DNA of 64,000 bases from Nocardiopsis algeriensis (GTDB taxonomy: Bacteria > Actinomycetota > Actinomycetes > Streptosporangiales > Streptosporangiaceae). Position numbers and translations under genes: made by a program. Under the pieces are notes generated by a model that ran no database searches, was not told the origin of the DNA, and saw only the letters and a list, made by a program, of their open reading frames with translations. The stretch spans positions 172,302-236,301 of the forward strand of contig NZ_JACHJO010000007.1 in assembly GCF_014203695.1 (NCBI RefSeq). Direction: 5' to 3'. Shown here in pieces: positions 10,074 to 18,973 of the stretch (positions are counted from its first letter, which is position 1; every line of letters begins with the position of its first letter).

Positions 10074-10460
10074 CTACTCCTGGGGAACGGTCTCCGCTCG
10101 CCCACTTCCGAGCCGGTCCGAGGGCGTACCGGACCCGCACGCGTCCTGGCGCACGGTGTCCCGGCAGGCCAGCACCGTCTCCAGCAGCCCCGGGAAGCGG
10201 TTCTCCAGCTCCGCGCCGCGCAGCGAGACGAAGCACCGGGTGCCCTCCGTGCGGCTCTGCACCAGGCCCGCCCTGCGCAGGATCTTCAGGTGATGGCTGA
10301 GGGTCGACTGGGCGATGGGCAGGTCGAGGTCCCTCCACGCGCGCTCGCCCTCCGCGAGCATCCGCACGATCCGCAGGCGGGTGGGCTCCGCCATGGCGGC
10401 GAGCACGGTGACCAGTTCCACCTCGTCGAGCTGGGGGTGCGCCTGCTCCCTGGGGGCCAA
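10074..10460 (-). CDS. ArsR-family winged-helix repressor
   Basis: A 128-residue DNA-binding protein. The ArsR HTH runs from ELVTVLAAMAEPTRLRIVRML through the recognition helix QSTLSHHLKILRRAGLV to the wing GTRCFVSLR. No classical CxC metal site is seen, so the inducer is not obvious. The start is taken as the TTG at 10460, because GGAAGGAGG precedes it at ideal spacing and no conserved residue lies upstream. A longer ATG reading would begin inside the operator. It is divergent from the luciferase-like gene, with an 11-bp-arm palindrome between them, so it probably represses that gene and itself. Confidence 0.9.
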   Translation of the reverse strand: MAPREQAHPQLDEVELVTVLAAMAEPTRLRIVRMLAEGERAWRDLDLPIAQSTLSHHLKILRRAGLVQSRTEGTRCFVSLRGAELENRFPGLLETVLACRDTVRQDACGSGTPSDRLGSGRAETVPQE

Positions 10461-10536
10461 GGCGGGCCTCCTTCCCGTGCGCCTTCCGGCGGGGTCATCC
10501 GGTTTGTCCTGTGACAGCCGGAAGTGTAGCTTGGTT

Positions 10537-10561
10537 GTTCGATGTTCGTCGAACATCGAAC
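10537..10561. promoter_or_regulatory. Palindromic operator between arsR and monooxygenase
   Basis: GTTCGATGTTC-gtc-GAACATCGAAC is a perfect 11+3+11 inverted repeat. It lies 38 bases before the monooxygenase start and 77 before the repressor start. Size and symmetry fit an ArsR dimer site controlling both genes. Confidence 0.8.
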
Positions 10562-10598
10562 GATGAGCAGCACGCAGGGGGAGAGGGAACGACCACCC

Positions 10599-11609
10599 AT
10601 GTCCGAGTTCAAACTGTCCGTGCTCGACCACGCCAGTGTCTCCGAAGGGTCCACCCCCGGCCAGGCGCTGCGGGCCGTACGCGAGCTGGCCCAGCACGCC
10701 GAGCGTCTGGGCTACACGCGCTTCTGGCTCTCCGAGCACCACAACATGCAGGCCATCGCGAGCGCCGCCACGTCCGTGGCACTGGGGTTCGTGGCCGAGG
10801 GCACCTCGACGATCCGCGTCGGCGCGGGCGGGGTGATGCTGCCCAACCACTCCCCGCTGGTGATCGCCGAGCAGTTCGGAACCCTGGAGTCCCTCTACCC
10901 CGGCCGGATCGACCTGGGGCTGGGGCGGGCACCCGGCACCGACCCTCGCACGATGGCGGCGCTGCGGCGCGACCACAACGCGGCGGCGTCGTTCCCCCGG
11001 GACGTGCAGGAGCTCCAGGCCTACTTCGAGCCCGCCCAGGAGAACCAGGCCGTGCGCGCGGTGCCCGGCGAGGGGCTGCGGGTGCCGCTGTGGATCCTGG
11101 GTTCCAGCCTCTTCGGCGCCCAGCTGGCCGCCCACCTCGGTCTGCCCTACTCGTTCGCGTCCCACTTCGCGCCCGACGCCCTGTACGAGGCGGTCAGGGT
11201 CTACCGCGAGACCTTCCAGCCCTCGGAACAGCTCGCCCGGCCCTACGTGATGCTGGGGGCCAACGCCTTCGTCGCCGACACCGACGAGGAGGCCCAGCGC
11301 CTGTTCACGACGATGCAGCAGGCGTTCCTGGGAACCGTGCGGGGCGCGCGCGGCCTGCTGCAGCCTCCGGTGGACTCGATGGACACCGCCTGGCGTCCCG
11401 GGGAGCGGGAACGGTTGGACCACATGCTTCGTTACTCGTTCGTGGGATCACCCGAAACGGTCCGGCGCAAGCTCGAACTGTTCGTCACCGACACGGGGGC
11501 GGACGAGGTGATGGTGTCGTCGATGATCTACGACCAGGAAGCTCGTCTGCGCTCCTACGAGCTGCTGGCCCGGGCCGCGGAGCTGCCCGGCAGCACCGGC
11601 CGAGGCTGA
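10599..11609 (+). CDS. LLM-class flavin-dependent oxidoreductase
   Basis: A 336-residue luciferase-like TIM-barrel monooxygenase. Family hallmarks are SVLDHASVSEG at the first strand, the RFWLSEHHNMQ loop (His pair), IRVGAGGVMLPNHSPLVIAEQF, and LGLGRAPGTD. Such enzymes oxidise small substrates using FMNH2 or F420H2 and oxygen; the exact substrate is not visible. ATG 10599 follows GGGGGAGAGGGA; an upstream in-frame ATG overlaps the operator. Control by the divergent ArsR protein suggests response to a toxic compound that this enzyme may modify. Confidence 0.9.
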   Translation: MSEFKLSVLDHASVSEGSTPGQALRAVRELAQHAERLGYTRFWLSEHHNMQAIASAATSVALGFVAEGTSTIRVGAGGVMLPNHSPLVIAEQFGTLESLYPGRIDLGLGRAPGTDPRTMAALRRDHNAAASFPRDVQELQAYFEPAQENQAVRAVPGEGLRVPLWILGSSLFGAQLAAHLGLPYSFASHFAPDALYEAVRVYRETFQPSEQLARPYVMLGANAFVADTDEEAQRLFTTMQQAFLGTVRGARGLLQPPVDSMDTAWRPGERERLDHMLRYSFVGSPETVRRKLELFVTDTGADEVMVSSMIYDQEARLRSYELLARAAELPGSTGRG

Positions 11610-11694
11610 TCCCGCGCCCGTCCCGGGTAACGACAAGGGTGGCGGCGCCGACACTGTTGGCAGGCAGTGGCGCCGTCTCCCGGGCACGGAGCAG

Positions 11695-11730
11695 ACCGGT
11701 TCGGACGTCTGCGGCGACGTCCGAACCGGT
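11695..11730. terminator. Bidirectional terminator hairpin
   Basis: ACCGGTTCGGACGTC (11695-11709) and GACGTCCGAACCGGT (11716-11730) form a perfect 15-bp stem with a 6-base loop between two convergent genes. A weaker hairpin precedes it near 11645-11675. Confidence 0.85.
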
Positions 11731-11765
11731 TCGCTGTCTCCGGAGGAACCGGGACCGCCGGAAAC

Positions 11766-12863
11766 TCACTCCCCGCCGCCACCGCCGCCACTGTCTCCCC
11801 CGCCGCCTCCGTCCCCGAGACCCCCGGAACCGGAGCCCTCCGCAGGACCACCCCAGCCGTCCGAGCCGGGGATGCCCCCTTCCCCGACCCCCGGACCACT
11901 GCGCCGGCACAGGTCGGCGAGCTCGCCGAGGGAGTCCAGGTCGATCCGGTCGGTGGTCGCGGGAGCATCGAGGCCTGTGACTCCCCCGCTGTCGGAGCCG
12001 TCGAGGTCCCGGCCGCGCCCCCTCCTTGCGGGAGGCGCCTCGGCACGCGCGTGCCTACGCAGTTCCCCGAAGCCGGAGACGGCGACGTGGCGCAGGGCCT
12101 CACCGCTCTCCAGGTCGGTTCCGGCCTCGGGAAGTACCAGGCCCTGGGCGGCCTCCGCGACCGTCCTGCCCGCCGGAGTGAGCGGAACGGGGGTGGGCCC
12201 GCCGGTGGAGCGCATGACGGCGCGCACGACCTCCAGGAGCCCGAGGACGGCCGCACCCGCCACGAGGATCCCCGTGCTCACCGCCCCCGGCCCCGCGAAG
12301 AGGTGGAGGCCGCCGCCGGCCGCGATCGCGGCCGCGGCCAGGAGACGCCTCGTACGTATCCGCCCCGGTACCCGCGCCCGCGCTGCCAGGGCCGTGCGCA
12401 GCGCCGGCGAGTCCGCGACGAGCCCCGCCGCGGCCAGGCCCTCCCAGACCTTGAGCATGCCCTGCCCCCGGACCAGGGCGGCGACGACCGTGCCGGCCCC
12501 GGCCTCGGACCCGCGCTTGCGGAAGAACGCGACAAGGGCGCGGCGGAGGGGGTCCTTCTTCTCACGCGTGTAGCAGAGAGAGGTTCCGACGAGGCCGATG
12601 GTGCCCTTGTCCCGGTCGATGCGCACGCGGCGGGCGAGGAAGGCGTCCGCGAGGGCGACCTCGGCGGCCCGGGCGGGGCCGCCGACGAGGTAGCCGAGCT
12701 GCGCGGGCTCCAGCTCCTCGGGCCGGGGGATGTCTCGGGGAGGGGGCGTGTCCGCGGTCCCGGCCTCGAGGGCGGCACGGCTGCGGCGCAGGGCGGCAAT
12801 GAGGGGGTGGACCACCATGTAGGCGATGGCCGGGCCCCACAGCAGGGGGAGGATCAGGTCCAT
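11766..12863 (-). CDS. TIGR04222-type membrane protein with Gly-rich tail
   Basis: A 365-residue protein. It has an N-terminal hydrophobic segment (LILPLLWGPAIAYMVV), a conserved soluble region with LGYLVGGPARAAEVALADAFLARR and a small two-helix hydrophobic region (about 190-225). A long acidic region leads to an extreme C-terminal Gly-rich tract. This architecture matches the TIGR04222 family, whose members end in Gly-rich or Gly/Cys-rich tails; the function is unknown. Here the tail has Gly, Ser and Asp but no Cys. ATG 12863 is preceded by AAGGAA. It is transcribed alone. Confidence 0.75.
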   Translation of the reverse strand: MDLILPLLWGPAIAYMVVHPLIAALRRSRAALEAGTADTPPPRDIPRPEELEPAQLGYLVGGPARAAEVALADAFLARRVRIDRDKGTIGLVGTSLCYTREKKDPLRRALVAFFRKRGSEAGAGTVVAALVRGQGMLKVWEGLAAAGLVADSPALRTALAARARVPGRIRTRRLLAAAAIAAGGGLHLFAGPGAVSTGILVAGAAVLGLLEVVRAVMRSTGGPTPVPLTPAGRTVAEAAQGLVLPEAGTDLESGEALRHVAVSGFGELRRHARAEAPPARRGRGRDLDGSDSGGVTGLDAPATTDRIDLDSLGELADLCRRSGPGVGEGGIPGSDGWGGPAEGSGSGGLGDGGGGGDSGGGGGGE

Positions 12864-13347
12864 CGGTCGCGTCGTTCCTTCTCGGCACACGGGGCGGGTT
12901 CTTCTGGATGGGATCACTCCGGCGGGGGCCGGGTTCTGCCCGGGTGCGACCGAACCCGGCGGTGACCGCGCGGGCACCGAAGGTCACGAGTTTCCATGTT
13001 TCAGCAGCACGGGGTTCCCCTGCCGGGAAGTTTGGGGAATCCTGGGAAGGCCTGCCGCGACGGGGTTCGCGTGTGCTCACGAGACTTTCGGAGAGATCTT
13101 CGGAGCTTGTGGACAAGGTGTGCCGGCGGAAGCGGGCGGGCATCGTGAAGAAAGGTGGCCACATCCGGTCAGGCCCGGGTAGACCCTCGGAGCGGTGCCG
13201 GATAGTTGGACATGACGGACCTCTGTAGACACAGGGTGCATCCGTCGGCAGGCCGAAGGCGATCCGGGACTCCGGTTCGCGGCGGCGGGTTCAGCGACGT
13301 GGCCGCCAGGACCCCTACCTCCCTGCATCCCCCCAGGAGTTGCCCTC
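12864..13347. other. Intergenic between divergent genes
   Basis: About 480 bases between the TIGR04222 gene and the Flp pilin gene. It should contain both promoters. The pilin RBS (AGGAG, about 8 bases before the ATG) is the only clear signal; no gene or strong repeat was found. Confidence 0.5.
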
Positions 13348-13563
13348 ATGGACCAACTGACCAAGGCATGGGTGAGGCTGAGCACCCTGGCCACCCCCAC
13401 CGAGAAGAAGAACGACACGGGCGCGGGGATTGTCGAATACGCGGCAATCCTGATCCTGGTCGCGGCTGTCGCTGCCGGCATCTGGGCCCTGGGGATTCCC
13501 GACAACATCACTGATTCCATCGGGACAGCCGTATCGGATATCCTTAGCGGACCCCAGCCATAG
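13348..13563 (+). CDS. flp: Flp-type type IVb pilin
   Basis: A 71-residue major-pilin candidate. A 25-residue hydrophilic leader ends NDTG, then AGIVEYAAILILVAAVAAG: cleavage after Gly with Glu at +5 followed by Tyr is the Flp signature. A single hydrophobic helix and a short tail complete it. It is the likely main substrate of the TadA/B/C machine 10 kb upstream; a distant pilin gene is unusual but not unique. The leader is longer than in most Flp pilins. RBS AGGAG precedes the ATG. Confidence 0.88.
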   Translation: MDQLTKAWVRLSTLATPTEKKNDTGAGIVEYAAILILVAAVAAGIWALGIPDNITDSIGTAVSDILSGPQP

Positions 13564-13654
13564 GGAAACCAAATAGAAAACTAGGCCAAATTCAATGGCG
13601 CCAGCCAGGAAAAATAAGAAAACTCCCAACAAGAAAGCCCGCCGATCTCCCACC

Positions 13655-14680
13655 ATGAGAACTCACATTTCCCTGGCGCGAGGAGCACTCATGGCTCCTC
13701 TCATATTATTCATCCCTGGGTGCGTGGTGGATGGGGGCACCGGAACCTCTGCAGACGAAGGGCCAGGCGCAGTTGGAGATCCGACGACAGGCCCCCAGGA
13801 AGAACCAAGCGAACATCTCCTCAAGCCGATCGCTTCGACTATAACAACAACCACGTCGATCGGCCCCGAACTTCAGGTTGATATAGTTGCCCTTGAAAGA
13901 CTCGAAAATGAAATATTAAGACTCAACATCAACATTAAAAATAACTCAAGCAACCCATTTTCCCTAGGGGGAAGCCTTTCAGAAGAAGGTGAATCAAATA
14001 CAGCTAGCCAAATATCTCTGATCGATGCAGAAAACCAGCAAAGATACATTAGCTACAACCAAAGCAACGGAGACTGCTTCTGCTCCCCTCCGCTGCAAGG
14101 ATCGATTGGCGGCGGCCAATCAGCCGAGATGTGGGTGGCCTACCCGGAGCCTCCGGAAGAAGTGGACAACATGACCGTTGTCCTCCCCCTGGCCCCGCCC
14201 ATAATGGATATCCCCATCAGCACGTCATCAGAGAGCATGGAGAACAGCAATCTCTTAGAGCCACAAATTTTAGACCTGACAACAATAACTGACAACATCG
14301 ACGACCAAACAGGGCGCACAGAGGACAACGACGAAGTCACCATCATACTTTCTTCGGATGTCCTTTTTGAAACCAATAGCTCGGACCTAAACCCCGACGC
14401 TCTCTCCATCCTAGAGCAAGTGGCTACAGAAATTGATGATGCCTCAGGGGAAACGATCAAAATCGACGGACATGCCGACAACAGGGGAAGCAACTCGGTA
14501 AATATCCCCCTTTCAGAAGACCGCGCCTCATCAGTAGAGGAAGAACTAAGGACAATGATAACTAGGCCTGGGATATCATTCGAAACCCAAGGCCACGGAT
14601 CAAGCGACCCCATAGCAGACAACAGCACGAACGAAGGACGCGAACGCAACCGCAGGGTCAGCATAACATTTGAGAAGTAG
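13655..14680 (+). CDS. OmpA-domain lipoprotein, AT-rich
   Basis: A 341-residue product from the chosen start (an in-frame ATG at 13595 would add 20 basic residues). The signal peptide ends LFIPGC, an imperfect lipobox. Residues roughly 60-190 form a beta-rich domain with a CFC pair and ending MDIPIS. The C-terminal 120 residues are an OmpA/Pal peptidoglycan-binding domain (SDVLFETNSSDLNPDALSIL, IDGHADNRGSNSVNIPLSEDRA, GHGSSDPIADN, GRERNRRVSI). Base composition is clearly lower in G+C than all neighbours, with ATA, AGA and at least three TTA codons. It probably anchors something to the cell wall. It is followed 6 bases later by a paralogue of its first domain. Confidence 0.85.
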   Translation: MRTHISLARGALMAPLILFIPGCVVDGGTGTSADEGPGAVGDPTTGPQEEPSEHLLKPIASTITTTTSIGPELQVDIVALERLENEILRLNINIKNNSSNPFSLGGSLSEEGESNTASQISLIDAENQQRYISYNQSNGDCFCSPPLQGSIGGGQSAEMWVAYPEPPEEVDNMTVVLPLAPPIMDIPISTSSESMENSNLLEPQILDLTTITDNIDDQTGRTEDNDEVTIILSSDVLFETNSSDLNPDALSILEQVATEIDDASGETIKIDGHADNRGSNSVNIPLSEDRASSVEEELRTMITRPGISFETQGHGSSDPIADNSTNEGRERNRRVSITFEK

Positions 14681-14686
14681 GAGCCT

Positions 14687-15214
14687 GTGAAAAAGATATC
14701 ACAAAAAGTACCCCTAATATCATCCTTTGCAGTAGTGTCACTTTTAGTATCACTTGGAGTGGCATCCGCCTCCCCTGAAACCAGAACCGAGGATCTCGAA
14801 TCCCTCGGGGCAGCCAAAGGAAACCATGAAAAATCAGAGGATTTAACGGCAGAAATCAACCAAGCACAGATTAACGAGAGAGGGAATCTACTCTCAATTA
14901 CTTGGAGTATAGCAAATCCAAGCTCTGAAAGAGTAGTGCTAACTTGGCTGTCCGGACGCTCCTATACATACTCGGGCGCTAATTTTGCCGGAGTCACCAT
15001 AATAGATGAAAACAGGGGAGCCAGACACCATCCCATCATGGACGGCCTTGGCTCATGCCTGTGCTCAGGCGACTCCTCAGCCAACTTCAAATCGCGCCTG
15101 GAACCAGGGGAACAGGTTGCATATTGGTCTCTCTATTCGGTTTCTGAAGGAGTCGAAGAAATTACTGTAGAGATCCCCAGGTTCGAGCCCATCGAAGACA
15201 TCCCCATCTCCTGA
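14687..15214 (+). CDS. Secreted protein paralogous to OmpA-protein N-domain
   Basis: A 175-residue protein with a signal peptide (MKKISQ, hydrophobic core, cleavage near ASA) and no lipobox. The mature part aligns by eye with the N-terminal domain of the preceding protein: TIIDENRG against LIDAENQQ, SCLCS against DCFCS, then GEQVAY and a C-terminal EDIPIS against MDIPIS. The paired CxC may form a disulfide or bind metal. GTG 14687 has AGGAG overlapping the previous stop, so the two are co-translated. It shares the low G+C and TTA codons (at least two). Function is unknown. Confidence 0.8.
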   Translation: MKKISQKVPLISSFAVVSLLVSLGVASASPETRTEDLESLGAAKGNHEKSEDLTAEINQAQINERGNLLSITWSIANPSSERVVLTWLSGRSYTYSGANFAGVTIIDENRGARHHPIMDGLGSCLCSGDSSANFKSRLEPGEQVAYWSLYSVSEGVEEITVEIPRFEPIEDIPIS

Positions 15215-15275
15215 CTCCCCCACCCCGCCTGCCACCCTCACCACGACCTCGTCGCACACGCCGCAGGAGACCGCG

Positions 15276-16058
15276 TTGCCCACCCCCCAGTACCCCGACC
15301 TCGGGGATCCCCGGCGCCCCTCCCCCACGGGGCCTCCCGGGCGTTCCGGTGCTCGGAGCGGCCCGCCCCGGGTGCGTGGACCACTGGCGCGGGTTCTCGG
15401 CTTCCGTCTCTCCTCCCGTGCCCCGCACCCCTCCGAACCCCTCGGCGCCGCTCCCCGCGCACGCACCCGCAGCAGCACGCACCCCCGCGCCCGCCGCTGC
15501 TCCCTCCTCCGGCTCCGTCCGGACCGGCCCGCCCTCCGTGACCGGGGCGCCGGGTTCGTCGAGACGGCCGCCGTCACCCTTCTCGTCGCCGCGGTCATGG
15601 TCGCGGTCTACCAGCTCGAACTCAGCTCGACCTTCAACGAGGGCGTACGGCAGATGGTGTGCCTGGTCGAGGGGCCCGAGTGCGGTGAGGAGACCTGGGT
15701 CGACGCCGACCGGCCCGAGGCACCCGAGGCCTACGAATGGGGACGGGGCAACCCCAACGCCCTGGACAACCAGAACCTGGCCCGCAACATGGCCGAGAAC
15801 CGGGGTTGGACCGAGGGCGAGTGGCAGTGCCTCAGCAACCTGTGGAGCGCCGTCTCCCAGTGGGACCACACCCTCACCAACCCCGACGACGGCGCGATCG
15901 GCATCAGCGGTTTCGTGCCCGGCCGCCACGGCAGCATGCCCCAGGGCTTCCGGGGCAGCCCTTCCGTCCAGATCTCCTGGGGTCTGGGGTACATCGCCGA
16001 CACCTACGGCACCCCCTGCGCGGCCTGGTCCTACTGGCAGGGCGGCCACTTCTACTGA
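15276..16058 (+). CDS. Pilin-like anchor with inactive lytic-transglycosylase-like domain
   Basis: A 260-residue protein from a TTG start preceded by CAGGAGA. A long basic leader ends LRDRG (Gly91), then AGFVET and a membrane helix (92-114), again a class III signal with Glu at +5. The C-terminal 105 residues match the actinobacterial aggregation-promoting-factor/lytic transglycosylase domain: NLARNMAENRGW, CLSNLW, ISWGLGYI, YGTPCAAW. At the catalytic LWxxESxW position it reads LWSAVSQW, so the essential Glu is Val193, and the GIPQA loop reads GISGF. It therefore probably binds glycan without cutting. The leader length is uncertain. Confidence 0.82.
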   Translation: MPTPQYPDLGDPRRPSPTGPPGRSGARSGPPRVRGPLARVLGFRLSSRAPHPSEPLGAAPRARTRSSTHPRARRCSLLRLRPDRPALRDRGAGFVETAAVTLLVAAVMVAVYQLELSSTFNEGVRQMVCLVEGPECGEETWVDADRPEAPEAYEWGRGNPNALDNQNLARNMAENRGWTEGEWQCLSNLWSAVSQWDHTLTNPDDGAIGISGFVPGRHGSMPQGFRGSPSVQISWGLGYIADTYGTPCAAWSYWQGGHFY

Positions 16059-16415
16059 CGCCCCGCCGCCCCGCATCCCGCGCTTCCCCGACCCGTCCAC
16101 ACGACACCGGCCCACACGACACCGGCCCGTCCCCCGCGGCCCGGAGACACCGTCTCCCACCGGAGTCCCCCGGGGCCCTGTCCCCCCTCGCGTCGGATCG
16201 GCACAAGGCACCGGCAGCTTTCGGCAAACCTTTCGGAAGTTAATCCCATATTTAGAACTTTCGCCCGGTATGCACCCATAGCCTGTTCACTCCTGCACCG
16301 CTCCTGCGGCCGGGAAACACAGCTCCGGCCGCGGGAGCGACCGGTGCGGGTACCGGAGGGTGCGGTGCCGTTTCCGTGCGGGGGCTCGGGGTGGCACCGA
16401 GAACACGGGGGCTCT
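16059..16415. other. Intergenic leader with 15-bp tandem repeat and hairpin
   Basis: About 360 bases with no gene. Two exact copies of CCACACGACACCGGC lie at 16097-16111 and 16112-16126. A locally AT-richer patch (about 16225-16280) could hold the glycosyltransferase promoter. GCTCCTGCGGCCGG (16300-16313) pairs with CCGGCCGCGGGAGC (16325-16338) apart from one wobble, giving a stem in the glycosyltransferase leader or a terminator of the preceding gene. Confidence 0.6.
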
Positions 16416-18839
16416 GTGAAGATCGCCTATCTGATCAACGACATGTACGGCATCGGGGGCACGATCCGCACCGTCGCCAATCAGGCCGCCGCTCTCTCGG
16501 CCCGCCACGAGGTCGAGATCGTGTCGGTGTTCCGGCACCGGGCCACGCCCAGCCTGCCCGTACCGCCCGGGGTCACCCTGCGGCCGCTCGTCGACGTGCG
16601 CAACCACGACGGCCGCACCGGAGCGGAGGGTCGCCCCCTGTACGAGGGCTCGGAACTGGCCGGCCTGCCCCCGGTCCTCTTTCCGCCGGAGGACACCCGC
16701 GGGTCCGCGCACAGCCGCCTGACCGACCGGCGCCTCGAGGAGTACCTGTCCACCACCGACGCCGACGTGGTCGTGGGCACCCGGCCGGGTCTGAACATCG
16801 CCATCGCCCGCGCCGCACCGGACCGCGTCGTCAAGGTCGGGCAGGAGCACCTCACCTACGACCAGCACTCGGAGGCCCTGCGCCGCGTGATGGCGGCCGA
16901 GTACCCCGGCCTGGACGCGTTCGTCACCGTCACGGAGGCCGACGCCCGCACCTACCGGCGCAAGATGCCCCTGCCCGGGGTCCGGCTGCTGTCCATCCCC
17001 AACTCCGTGCCCGCCCCGCCCTTCACCACCCACGGCCACAACTCGCGCACCATCGTCTCGGCGGGCAGGCTCGCCCCCAGCAAGCGCCACGACCTGCTCG
17101 TGCAGGCGTTCGCCACGGTCTCCGAGGACTTCCCCGACTGGACGCTGCGCATCTACGGGCGCGGCAGCAAGCGCGCCGCCCTGGCCAAGCTGGTGGCCTC
17201 CCTGGGGCTCCAGGACCGTGTGTGGCTGATGGGCCCCCACCCCCACGTGGAGGAGGCCTGGGCCCAGGGTGCGTTCGCGGCGGTCACCTCCAGCGAGGAG
17301 CCGTTCGGGATGACCATCGTCGAGGCCATGCGCTCGGGTCTGCCCGTGGTGAGCACCGACTGCCCCCACGGACCCGCCTCCATCATCCGCGACCGCGAGG
17401 ACGGACTCCTCGTGCCCAACAGGTCCGTCCCGGGCATCGCCGAGGGGCTGGCCGAGCTGATGGCCGACGACCAGCTGCGCCACCGCATGGCGATGGCCGC
17501 GCTCGCCGGTTCCGAGCGCTTCGACCCCGTCAACGTCGTGCGCCGGCACGAGGAGCTGTTCGCCGACCTGTCGGGGCACCCGCTCACCGCCTCCGACGTC
17601 GCCGTCCACGTGCCCGCGCCGCGCGCCGAACCGGTTCCGGAGACCCGCCCGTCCTGCCGGGTGCGGGCCGGCGCGGACGGCGTGGTGACGCTGTTCTTCA
17701 CCGAGCCGCCCGACCTCGTCGAACTGGTCCGTGCGGGCAAGCGCGTGACCCTGGCCCCCGACTGGCGCGGCCAGGTGGTGGTGGACGCGTCGCAGGAGCT
17801 CCTGTCCTCGGTGACGTGGGACGTGATGCGCATCGACGGGGACCGGACCACGCCGGTGCGCGACGTGGAGATCCACCAGCACGGATTTCCGCTCTCTCCC
17901 CGGCGCACCGACCGGCTGTCGCTCGTCCTGCCCAGCCGCTCGGCCAAGGGGAACCTGCTCCTGCACGTGCGCAGGTCGCCCCACCACGCCGAGGTGGAAC
18001 ACGTGGAGTCCGCCGACGGCCTCATCACCGTCCAGGGGCGCGTGCTGGGCCGTGAGGAGGCCGACGCGCGGGCCCGGATGGTGGTGCGGCTGGGCAGCTC
18101 GCCGAACACGATGCGCGAGTTCTCCGCGCCGGTCGCCCAGGGAGGCCTGTTCACCGCGGTCGTCGACCCGGAGGCGGTCGTGCGCGGCCGCCACGGCGAC
18201 TCCGAGAAGTGGGAGATGCGGCTGGTGCTCTCCGACGGCACCGAGCACACGGTGGGCCGCCACCTGTCGGGGGTGGTGGGCTACAAGAAGATCATCGAGT
18301 ACCCGGCGCAGAACGTGCACCCCGACGCCGGGCCCGGTTCCCGGGTTCGGCCCTACTACACGGTCAACGACCGGTTGGGGCTGGTCACCTCGCCGCTGGC
18401 GCTCACCGTGGAGGTGGAGGACGTCCGGGTGCGTCCGGTGGGGCGCGGGGATCGGCTGAGGTTCGTGTTCCGCCTGGCCGAGCCCCTGCCCGAGGGGGTG
18501 GAGTGCGCGGTCGAGGTCATCCGGGGCACGAGCGCGGGCCAGCGCCACCCGCTCACCCCGGACGGCGACCGGTTGTCGGGCGTGCTGCCCCTGCTGAGCC
18601 GGAGGGAGTACCAGGGGGTGGAAGGGCTGCGGGCGTCGTGGCAGCTGCGCCTCCTGGCCGGACCGGCGGGCGCCCTGGGCCAGGTCAAGGCCAAGGGCGT
18701 CGCCGAGCACACCTCCCGGCGCTGGAACCACGGACCTTACGTCCGGTCGGTCACGGTCGCACCGCTGGGCAACGGGGACCTGAAGGTCACCGCCGCCGAC
18801 GTCCACGTGTGGGAGGCGGTGGGGCGCCGGCTGCGCTGA
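16416..18839 (+). CDS. GT4-family glycosyltransferase with large C-terminal extension
   Basis: An 807-residue protein. Residues 1-385 are a GT-B glycosyltransferase: an N-terminal NDMYGIGGTIRTV loop, IVSAGRLAPSKRHDLLVQAF, the sugar-nucleotide EPFGMTIVEAMRSGLPVVSTDCPHGP motif with the E-x7-E pattern, and DGLLVP. Residues about 400-807 are beta-strand-rich repeats of the kind attached to actinobacterial teichoic-acid or cell-wall polymer enzymes. It probably glycosylates a cell-surface polymer. GTG 16416 was chosen because VKIAYLIND starts the first Rossmann strand; an in-frame ATG 24 codons upstream adds unconserved sequence. It is transcribed alone. Confidence 0.82.
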   Translation: MKIAYLINDMYGIGGTIRTVANQAAALSARHEVEIVSVFRHRATPSLPVPPGVTLRPLVDVRNHDGRTGAEGRPLYEGSELAGLPPVLFPPEDTRGSAHSRLTDRRLEEYLSTTDADVVVGTRPGLNIAIARAAPDRVVKVGQEHLTYDQHSEALRRVMAAEYPGLDAFVTVTEADARTYRRKMPLPGVRLLSIPNSVPAPPFTTHGHNSRTIVSAGRLAPSKRHDLLVQAFATVSEDFPDWTLRIYGRGSKRAALAKLVASLGLQDRVWLMGPHPHVEEAWAQGAFAAVTSSEEPFGMTIVEAMRSGLPVVSTDCPHGPASIIRDREDGLLVPNRSVPGIAEGLAELMADDQLRHRMAMAALAGSERFDPVNVVRRHEELFADLSGHPLTASDVAVHVPAPRAEPVPETRPSCRVRAGADGVVTLFFTEPPDLVELVRAGKRVTLAPDWRGQVVVDASQELLSSVTWDVMRIDGDRTTPVRDVEIHQHGFPLSPRRTDRLSLVLPSRSAKGNLLLHVRRSPHHAEVEHVESADGLITVQGRVLGREEADARARMVVRLGSSPNTMREFSAPVAQGGLFTAVVDPEAVVRGRHGDSEKWEMRLVLSDGTEHTVGRHLSGVVGYKKIIEYPAQNVHPDAGPGSRVRPYYTVNDRLGLVTSPLALTVEVEDVRVRPVGRGDRLRFVFRLAEPLPEGVECAVEVIRGTSAGQRHPLTPDGDRLSGVLPLLSRREYQGVEGLRASWQLRLLAGPAGALGQVKAKGVAEHTSRRWNHGPYVRSVTVAPLGNGDLKVTAADVHVWEAVGRRLR

Positions 18840-18973
18840 CCCCGCCGCGGGGCCGGCCCGGCCCTGCCCGCCGTGCGGCGGCAGCGGTGCCCCGTGGGCA
18901 GAGCCGCCGCGGCCCGGTTCCCGCGTGTCGCCCCGGCCCCGTCCGCGGCGGGCGGCGCCTGTCGTCCCGTGCT

